In this document: piece after piece, positions 1-5,178 of the stretch
Layout of the letters: every line of letters begins with the position of its first letter
Position numbering within the stretch: position 1 is the first letter of the stretch
From: Candidatus Nomurabacteria bacterium
GTDB lineage: Bacteria; Patescibacteriota; Saccharimonadia; Saccharimonadales; Saccharimonadaceae
DNA length: 6,003 nt
Assembly: GCA_031287975.1 (NCBI GenBank)
Contig: JAITSF010000042.1
Coordinates: 1 to 6,003, forward strand
Direction: 5' to 3'
Notes under the pieces: generated by a model
Databases searched by the model: none
Told to the model about the DNA's origin: nothing
What the model saw: only the letters and a program-made list of their open reading frames with translations
Made by a program: the position numbers and the translations under genes

Positions 1-969
1 TTTGTCAAGGGTATCACCAGCACGATTCGTTACAAGCGTCCGCAAGCTGACAAAAATCTCGACGAAGTCGAAATGGAGCTGATTATCCGCAAGGTTCAGG
101 AACGGGCCAGCCGGCGCGCTCAAAAACAAATCGCTATTGAAACCGGCAATTCGGATGTCGAAGTCAAATTGGTTAATTCGGCTATTGTCAGCATTCACAT
201 TGATGGTTATAAAGTCACCAACCCGATTGGTTTTCAGGGCCGCGAGGTGGCGATTCAGATCTACACAGCTTTTGCGCCGATGGTGCATATCGGGGCGCTG
301 GAGCGGATTGCGGCCGAGCTCGACCTTGATTTGTTAGCGGTGGCGGCTGAGCCGTTTGCGGTGGCGCGGGCGGTGTTGGGCGACGACAGCAACTCTAATT
401 TCACGGCGATTTTGTGCGATATCGGCGGCGGCACCACCGATGTGGCGGTGGTTAACGATGGTGGTGTCGAAGGCACGAAAATGTTCGGTGTGGCGGGGCG
501 GAGTTTTACGCGCACTATTGAGCACGAGCTGAATGTATCATACGAAGCCGCCGAAAAGCTCAAAATCAACCTCGATAACCCCAAAATTAAACCGGCCGTC
601 AAACAAAAAGTCGAAGTCGCTATTGCCAAAACCCTCGATGTTTGGTTGAGCGGCGTGGAGCTAGCACTGAGCGAGTTTGATGCTATCGACCACTTGCCGA
701 ACCGGATTTTGATGTGCGGCGGCGGCTCGAGCCTTGGCAATGTTATTAAAGGTCTAAGCGGCAAAGATTGGTGGAAAGACCTGCCGTTTTCGCGTCAGCC
801 CAGCGTGCATTTAATCAAACCGACTGATGTGCGCGGTATCGAGGACAAAACCGGCGACCTGACAGACCACACTGTTATCACAGCCATGGGGCTTCTAAGG
901 GTCGGGTATGATACAATAAATAGTGATGATGAAAACAGTAGTAAATTAGATAGGATAATGAGGATATAA
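1..969 (+). CDS. FtsA/PilM-family actin-like ATPase (cell division FtsA-like), 5' truncated
   Basis: The frame is open from base 1, so the true start lies upstream; 322 residues are visible against roughly 400-420 for a full FtsA. The ATG at 73 is internal, because the reading frame before it already matches the family. The visible part starts in or near the SHS2 (1C) subdomain. It continues through a hydrophobic stretch ending in AAEPFAVARAVL, then the phosphate-2 loop DIGGGTTD (418-441), and near the end the adenosine loop MCGGGSS (about 712-732). The first phosphate loop lies outside the window. FtsA tethers FtsZ to the membrane and PilM binds the PilN tail; both share this fold. The C-terminus ends in a short basic, hydrophobic stretch (LDRIMRI) that might be a minimal membrane-targeting helix, but this is a guess. 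The next gene follows after two bases, suggesting an operon. I am confident of the superfamily, less so of FtsA versus PilM-like function. Confidence 0.85.
   Translation, partial: FVKGITSTIRYKRPQADKNLDEVEMELIIRKVQERASRRAQKQIAIETGNSDVEVKLVNSAIVSIHIDGYKVTNPIGFQGREVAIQIYTAFAPMVHIGALERIAAELDLDLLAVAAEPFAVARAVLGDDSNSNFTAILCDIGGGTTDVAVVNDGGVEGTKMFGVAGRSFTRTIEHELNVSYEAAEKLKINLDNPKIKPAVKQKVEVAIAKTLDVWLSGVELALSEFDAIDHLPNRILMCGGGSSLGNVIKGLSGKDWWKDLPFSRQPSVHLIKPTDVRGIEDKTGDLTDHTVITAMGLLRVGYDTINSDDENSSKLDRIMRI
909..917 (+). promoter_or_regulatory. Possible internal extended -10 promoter upstream of the 972 gene
   Basis: TGATACAAT fits an extended -10 element (TG, one base, then TACAAT at 912-917, five of six consensus bases). 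It lies inside the 3' end of the ATPase gene, about 55 bases before the ATG at 972, and would give a leader of roughly 48 bases. No convincing -35 hexamer is present at the usual distance (889-894 reads GGGCTT). It may let the downstream genes be expressed without the ATPase, but it could be chance. Confidence 0.3.
960..964 (+). promoter_or_regulatory. Shine-Dalgarno site for the 972 gene
   Basis: GAGGA lies seven bases before the ATG at 972 and overlaps the last codons of the upstream ATPase gene. It supports 972 as the start and suggests that ribosomes finishing the upstream gene can reinitiate here. Confidence 0.7.
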
Positions 970-971
970 TT

Positions 972-2588
972 ATGGACAGCAAGCCAAAAACCCTAGCCAA
1001 AAAAGCCGCTATTTATGTCGATATAGATGACGATTTAACAACAGTTGTTGGCAAAATCCGTGCCAGCGTCGCCGATGTTATCGCTTTAGTGCCGCCGAAA
1101 AGGATCGGTATTTTACAGAGCGCCGTGAACTTGAAACTACTAGCCCGCACCGCTGCCGCCAGTCATAAAAAACTAATTATTGTTACGGCTGACAACGCAT
1201 TGGCGGTTTTGGCAGCCGGTGCTAAAATCCCCACCGCCTTTAGCCTGACCGGCGAGCCGAAACTGGCGGAAATCCCCAAACTCGACAGCAAAGACCAGAT
1301 CATCGAGGGCGAATCAGCACCGCGTATTATCAAGAAAAACAATCCCGACGACGACGTCGAAATTTCCGCCGCTGTCAAAGCTCTCGCCGACGACGATAAA
1401 ATTCAAAGCGATGAACCTAACATTAAGAAAAACCTCAAAATTCCCAACTTTAACGATTTCAAAAAATGGATTATTATCGGCGCGGCTGGTTTGGTGGCGC
1501 TGATTGGCGTGATTATTTGGCTGGTGCTGTCAACTAGCGCGACCATAACTATTACCGCCAAAACCAGCGACGAAAAAATCGACCAAGCTATCACTATCGC
1601 CAAAGATAACGGCGCTACTAATGCCGCCGGTTTTAAGGTTAAAGCCATTGTTTTAGACCCAGTTAAGAAACTGACCGAGATCGAATTTACCGCCACCGGC
1701 AAAAAGGAAGTCGGCGAAAAAGCGCGCGGGCAAGTTATGATAACCAACAGCGAAAATCTTGATCCAGTCAGTATTTCGGCCGGCACTTATGTATTTATAA
1801 ACAACAGTCGCTACACCCTTGACGCAGCGGTAACAGTGCCGAAAGTTACCGGCACTGTGTCCGCGCCGATTGATGGCGAAGTCACAGCCAGCGTTACCGC
1901 CGAAGCGATGGGTGCGGAATATAACACTAACAGCGGTGTTTCGGCCACAATCGCCGGCTATAACGCCGGCGACGCTAAAGTTGCCAGTGGCGGTATCACT
2001 GGCGGCAGCAAAGAAAACATCACAGTTGTCCAGCAATCCGACATCGACAAAATTACCGACAAACTAAAATCTGACACTGAAAACAACAATATGAAAACCG
2101 ACTTGCAGGGTCGCTTTGATATTAGTACGCGCGCTGTTCCGGAAAGCTTCGAAATCAGTTTCGGCGCTGTAACAAGCTCGCCGGTGGTCGGTGAAAAAGC
2201 CGATAAAGCCAAAGCCTCGATTGAAATTACTTATTCAATGTTCGGGCTGAAAAACGACGACGTTAACAACCTGCTGATGGCGGCGGCGGTCGGGAAGTTG
2301 AACAATAGCGGACTTGGGGTATTTGATAATGGCTATAACCAAGTCCAAGTTTTAAGTTTCCAAGCCACCCCGACCGGCGGCACAGCGCGGCTGGTTACCA
2401 CCGCCAAAATCGGTCCGGCTATCGATGACGAAAAACTTAAATCCGAAACTGCCGGCATGAAGAAAAACGAAGTTAAACAGATGATTGAGAAAATTTCTGG
2501 TGTCGAAAAAGTCGAAGTTAGCTACTTTCCGTTTTGGGTAACCAAAGCTCCCGAGGGCAAAATTACTATTGTAAAAAACGGGTTTTAG
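972..2588 (+). CDS. Membrane-anchored protein with N-terminal cytoplasmic Rossmann-like domain and baseplate-J-like extracellular region
   Basis: The protein has 538 residues and no cleavable signal peptide. Residues 12-92 form an alternating hydrophobic strand/helix domain (AAIYVDID, KRIGILQS, KKLIIVT), probably a small Rossmann-like fold. Residues 93-160 are charged, Asp/Lys-rich and probably disordered. One membrane helix spans about 166-186, so the C-terminal 350 residues should lie outside. Residues 235-330 are beta-rich and resemble the baseplate J/gp47-like region annotated in many CPR proteins (GEKARGQVMITN, then a GTVSAPIDGEVTASVTA stretch). The end (residues 496-538) carries KKNEVKQMIEKISGVEKVEV and SYFPFWV, which resembles a conserved CPR C-terminal motif as I recall it. 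Ribosome site GAGGA and the neighbouring stop two bases upstream support the start. The function is unknown; a structural partner of the upstream actin-like ATPase is an inference from order and topology. The phage-like label does not imply a phage origin. Confidence 0.8.
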   Translation: MDSKPKTLAKKAAIYVDIDDDLTTVVGKIRASVADVIALVPPKRIGILQSAVNLKLLARTAAASHKKLIIVTADNALAVLAAGAKIPTAFSLTGEPKLAEIPKLDSKDQIIEGESAPRIIKKNNPDDDVEISAAVKALADDDKIQSDEPNIKKNLKIPNFNDFKKWIIIGAAGLVALIGVIIWLVLSTSATITITAKTSDEKIDQAITIAKDNGATNAAGFKVKAIVLDPVKKLTEIEFTATGKKEVGEKARGQVMITNSENLDPVSISAGTYVFINNSRYTLDAAVTVPKVTGTVSAPIDGEVTASVTAEAMGAEYNTNSGVSATIAGYNAGDAKVASGGITGGSKENITVVQQSDIDKITDKLKSDTENNNMKTDLQGRFDISTRAVPESFEISFGAVTSSPVVGEKADKAKASIEITYSMFGLKNDDVNNLLMAAAVGKLNNSGLGVFDNGYNQVQVLSFQATPTGGTARLVTTAKIGPAIDDEKLKSETAGMKKNEVKQMIEKISGVEKVEVSYFPFWVTKAPEGKITIVKNGF

Positions 2589-3008
2589 ATGACGGAAATT
2601 GAGCGAGCCGTAGCTTTGGCCGTGGGCGAAAAACGCATCGGTGTGGCTTTTGGCGACAGCCAAACCAAAATTACCGTGCCGGCTGCGACACTAGCCAATG
2701 ATGATCAGTTTACGGAGAATTTTAAGCAGTTAATTGACAAGAAAAATCCCGTAGCTATCGTCATCGGTTTGCCGCGAAATTCCAAAGGGCAGGAGACTCA
2801 GCAATCCAAATATGTCCGAAATTTCGCAGAATCTCTAAAAGTGTTCAACCTGCCGATTATTTTTCAGGACGAATCTTTAACAACTATTGAAGCCGAAATG
2901 TTGTTAAATTTACAACATGTCGCAAAACAACAAAACCGTGGGCAGGTAGATTCTAAAGCCGCCGCCCTAATCCTCAGCGACTATCTGGAGCAAAAATATG
3001 GCCGATAA
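2589..3008 (+). CDS. ruvX: RuvX/YqgF-family RNase H-fold nuclease (Holliday junction resolvase-like), with one catalytic Asp replaced
   Basis: The protein has 139 residues, the normal length for YqgF/RuvX. Family motifs appear in order: AVGEKRIGVAFGD (residues 11-23), VIGLPRNSKG (58-67), FQDESLTTIEAE (92-103) and VDSKAAALILSDYLE (120-134). Family members act on Holliday junctions or process 16S rRNA 5' ends in the cytoplasm. The usual first motif is LDxGxKRIGVA; here the Asp is Ala11 (codon GCC at 2619-2621). The other expected acidic residues, Glu95 (or Asp94) and Asp121, are present, so the enzyme may be impaired or use another residue. The ATG abuts the preceding TAG (TAGATG) and I see no Shine-Dalgarno site, so translation probably depends on coupling to the upstream gene. 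Its 3' end overlaps mltG by 11 bases. Family assignment is firm; activity is uncertain. Confidence 0.92.
   Translation: MTEIERAVALAVGEKRIGVAFGDSQTKITVPAATLANDDQFTENFKQLIDKKNPVAIVIGLPRNSKGQETQQSKYVRNFAESLKVFNLPIIFQDESLTTIEAEMLLNLQHVAKQQNRGQVDSKAAALILSDYLEQKYGR
2987..2990 (+). promoter_or_regulatory. Shine-Dalgarno site for mltG
   Basis: GGAG lies seven bases before the ATG at 2998 and inside the last codons of ruvX. It supports 2998 as the mltG start despite the 11-base overlap with ruvX. Confidence 0.65.
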
Positions 3009-4053
3009 AACTCCTCCAAAATCAAGCTTAATAACTTTTTGGCATAAATTATCGGCGCGATGTCAAGTCATGTTATTCGTCGGCGGGGTAGTGCTGGCGG
3101 TGGCGGCGGCGTTGGGTGCGTGGGTGGCGGTCAATATGCAGCCGGTCGATAGTTCCAATGGCGAATTTGTCGAAGTCGAAGTGCCGGTCGGGGCTTCGAT
3201 TCAACAAGTGGCATCGATTTTAACCGCCAAAGATCTAATCCGCAGCGATTTGGTTTTTGTGCTGTTGGCTAAACTCAGCTCGGCCCGTATCGAAGCCGGC
3301 ACTCATGAAATTTCGCCGTCGATGTCGACTGCCGATATTATTCACCGCCTCAACTCAGCCTCGAAATCAACCTTTCAAATCACGATTTTGCCAGAGATGA
3401 CGATGCTAGATATCAAAGACCTGTTCATAAAATATGATTTTTCGTCAGCCGAAGTCAACACGGCTTTGACAAAAACTTACAACCACCCGCTGCTTGCCAG
3501 CAAACCGTCCGAGCTGGACTTAGAAGGCTATATTTTCCCAGACACCTACGAAATGCGCAAACAAGACAACCTCGAAACGCTGCTGGAAATGACTTTCGAC
3601 AACCTTTACGACCGCCTAGAAACTGACGGCAGTTTGGCGTTGATAAACTCCAAAGATTTAACAATCCACCAAGCTCTGACGCTGTCGTCGATTGTCGGCA
3701 AAGAAGCCCCAGAAGACCAAGACCAAAAAATCATCGCCGGTGTGTTTTGGAATCGGCTGAATATCGACATGCCGCTGGGCAGCGACGTAACCTTCAAATA
3801 CGCTTATAAAATGGGCTACTGCGGGGTCGATTCACCAGATTGTGCCTCGGCTTGGAACACCCGAATCCATGCCGGTCTGCCGCCCGGTCCGATTTCCAAT
3901 ATGAAATACAGCACCCTCCAAGCCACCCTTAACCCAACCGCCAGCGAATTTTATTATTTCGTCGCCGGCGACGACGGCATAATCCACTACGCCACCACCG
4001 AAGACCAACATCACGCTAATGTTTATCAATACTGCTCAGTACAGTGCCAATAG
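2998..4053 (+). CDS. mltG: MltG/YceG-family endolytic transglycosylase, with the catalytic Glu position occupied by Gly
   Basis: The protein has 351 residues, with a cytoplasmic N-terminus, a membrane helix at about 24-46 and an exported remainder. Residues 57-122 form the LysM-like YceG subdomain (VPVGASIQQVASIL, then AGTHEISPSMS and ADIIHRL). The catalytic domain follows: LEGYIFPDTYEM (175-186), LTLSSIVGKEA (227-237), VFWNRLNIDMPLGSDVT (249-265), NTRIHAGLPPGPISN (287-301) and FYYFVAGDDG (318-327). MltG cleaves nascent glycan strands at the outer face of the membrane and so limits strand length. The family motif is SIVEKE, and the first Glu (E218 in E. coli, from memory) is catalytic; here it is Gly234 (GGC at 3697-3699), while the second Glu (236) is kept. 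Cys275/Cys282 and Cys346/Cys350 are in the exported part and could form disulfides. The ruvX-mltG pairing fits a housekeeping operon. Family is certain; catalysis is not. Confidence 0.93.
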   Translation: MADKTPPKSSLITFWHKLSARCQVMLFVGGVVLAVAAALGAWVAVNMQPVDSSNGEFVEVEVPVGASIQQVASILTAKDLIRSDLVFVLLAKLSSARIEAGTHEISPSMSTADIIHRLNSASKSTFQITILPEMTMLDIKDLFIKYDFSSAEVNTALTKTYNHPLLASKPSELDLEGYIFPDTYEMRKQDNLETLLEMTFDNLYDRLETDGSLALINSKDLTIHQALTLSSIVGKEAPEDQDQKIIAGVFWNRLNIDMPLGSDVTFKYAYKMGYCGVDSPDCASAWNTRIHAGLPPGPISNMKYSTLQATLNPTASEFYYFVAGDDGIIHYATTEDQHHANVYQYCSVQCQ

Positions 4054-4070
4054 CAATCGCCGCAGTTTTG

Positions 4071-4079
4071 TGCTATAAT
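4071..4079 (+). promoter_or_regulatory. Extended -10 promoter for the LysM-CHAP gene
   Basis: TGCTATAAT is a perfect extended -10 element (TG, one base, TATAAT at 4074-4079) in the 39-base gap after mltG. The -35 region is poor (TAGCAA at 4051-4056 with a 17-base spacer, three of six matches), as is common for extended -10 promoters. Transcription would start near 4085-4087, only about 6-8 bases before the ATG at 4093. The hydrolase gene can therefore be expressed separately from the upstream operon. Confidence 0.65.
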
Positions 4080-4082
4080 CCT

Positions 4083-4087
4083 AAAGG
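4083..4087 (+). promoter_or_regulatory. Shine-Dalgarno-like AAAGG at the expected mRNA 5' end
   Basis: AAAGG ends five bases before the ATG at 4093 and supports this start. It is unusual because the predicted transcription start from the 4071-4079 promoter falls within or beside it. It would thus be complete only on read-through transcripts from mltG, and partly missing from transcripts made by the local promoter. Confidence 0.5.
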
Positions 4088-4092
4088 TTATT

Positions 4093-5169
4093 ATGAATAG
4101 AATAAGCGATAAAATTGGCGATAACTGGCGCGCTCTAAATACTAGGAAGCAGCGCCGGATTTTGACTGTCACGTATTCGGCGGTTTTGCTGGTTATTTTC
4201 ACTACTATCGGGCTGAATTATCAGTCGCCGGTTAAGCAGAGTGATGGCAGTGGGTTGCAACTGAGCTCTAGCCAAAACGCTTTGATAAACCAAGTTAAGG
4301 AGTCGAATTTAGCGGTGGCGGCGGCGCAAACCGCTAGTTTGTCGGTGGCGAACAATGTCATGGAGCGCTCGATTTCGCTGGCCACAAAGGAAGAAATGGC
4401 CCAAAACGACAACACTGTAATTTCCAAACCAATTCTGTCGATTGACGATTCCAACAACTCGATTACAACTTATGTTACGGTTGACGGTGACACAGCGCCA
4501 TCGGTCGCCAGCAAATTCGGTATTAGTGTCCAGACTGTCAAGTGGGCCAACAACTTAATAACCGACTTACTTGGTGTAGGGACTACACTAACTATTCCAA
4601 CAGTTGATGGTGTGGTTTATACAATGAAAGATGGCGACAATTTAAATTCGGTGGTTGATAAATACAAAGGCGCGGTTTCTGAAGTGTTGGCAGTCAACAA
4701 TATATCTGACAGTGTGAAAACCGGCGACATGATTGTAATTCCGAACGGCATTTTGCCACAGAACGAACGCCCTGGCTACACCGCGCCGACCATAGCGGCG
4801 GCCAGGCCCAGCAGTTCAGTTTCTTATTCCAACAGCGCTGCCATGGTGGGGAACCGCTATTCTTATGGTTATTGTACTTGGTACGCTTACAACCGCCGCG
4901 CGTCGCTGGGCCGGCCCATCGGCAGTTTCTGGGGCAATGCCAACACTTGGGACAACCGCGCCCGCGCCGCCGGCTGGACAGTCAGCTCGACCCCAATCGC
5001 CGTCGCCGTTTTCCAAACTGATTCTGGCTACTACGGTCACGTCGGTATCGTCGAAAGCGTCAACAGCGACGGCACTATCAACATCTCCGACATGAACGGC
5101 ATTGCCGGCTGGAACCGCGTCGGCCACGCCAACAACGTCAGTGCCGGCGGGTACGTGTTTATTTACTAG
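4093..5169 (+). CDS. Membrane-anchored LysM-LysM-CHAP peptidoglycan hydrolase
   Basis: The protein has 358 residues. A basic N-terminus (RKQRR, 18-22) precedes a membrane helix at about 23-41, either an uncleaved anchor or a signal peptide without an obvious cleavage site. Residues 50-115 are Ala/Ser-rich and may form a helical stalk. Two LysM domains follow, at about 124-170 (VTVDGDTAPSVASKFGIS to LTIPT) and 175-218 (YTMKDGDNLNSVVDKY to MIVIPNG); LysM binds N-acetylglucosamine in peptidoglycan. The CHAP domain at about 251-358 holds the catalytic Cys261 in YGYCTWYA and His316 in YYGHVGIVE, with Asp333 and Asn335 in ISDMNG at the Glu/Asn positions of typical CHAP enzymes. CHAP domains act as peptidoglycan amidases or endopeptidases. 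The role could be daughter-cell separation, wall remodelling or, in an epibiont, attack on a host wall; the sequence does not decide. It has its own promoter and converges with the next gene. Confidence 0.92.
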   Translation: MNRISDKIGDNWRALNTRKQRRILTVTYSAVLLVIFTTIGLNYQSPVKQSDGSGLQLSSSQNALINQVKESNLAVAAAQTASLSVANNVMERSISLATKEEMAQNDNTVISKPILSIDDSNNSITTYVTVDGDTAPSVASKFGISVQTVKWANNLITDLLGVGTTLTIPTVDGVVYTMKDGDNLNSVVDKYKGAVSEVLAVNNISDSVKTGDMIVIPNGILPQNERPGYTAPTIAAARPSSSVSYSNSAAMVGNRYSYGYCTWYAYNRRASLGRPIGSFWGNANTWDNRARAAGWTVSSTPIAVAVFQTDSGYYGHVGIVESVNSDGTINISDMNGIAGWNRVGHANNVSAGGYVFIY

Positions 5170-5178
5170 CAATCTCTA

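Noticed and set aside
73..75. ATG at 73 as the start of the FtsA-like gene.
   Set aside because: The frame is open upstream to base 1 and codes for sequence that fits the family, and no ribosome site precedes 73. The gene is truncated by the window edge.
965..970. TATAAT just before the ATG at 972 as a -10 box.
   Set aside because: Transcription would begin after the start codon. The match comes from the stop codon region of the upstream gene.
1670..2010. Baseplate-J similarity as a sign of a prophage or contractile injection system.
   Set aside because: No sheath, tube, spike or other phage genes are present. This domain occurs in ordinary CPR membrane proteins next to core genes.
4030..4041. 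Near-palindrome TACTG-CT-CAGTA at the end of mltG, as an operator or terminator.
   Set aside because: A 2-base loop cannot form a normal hairpin, there is no T-run, and the bases encode the conserved-looking C-terminal residues.
4816..5172. Minus-strand open frame of 118 codons under the CHAP domain, and similar long frames at 261-764, 1403-1786 and 1653-2036.
   Set aside because: They lie opposite well-supported genes, have no ribosome sites or recognisable motifs, and reflect codon bias of the real genes.
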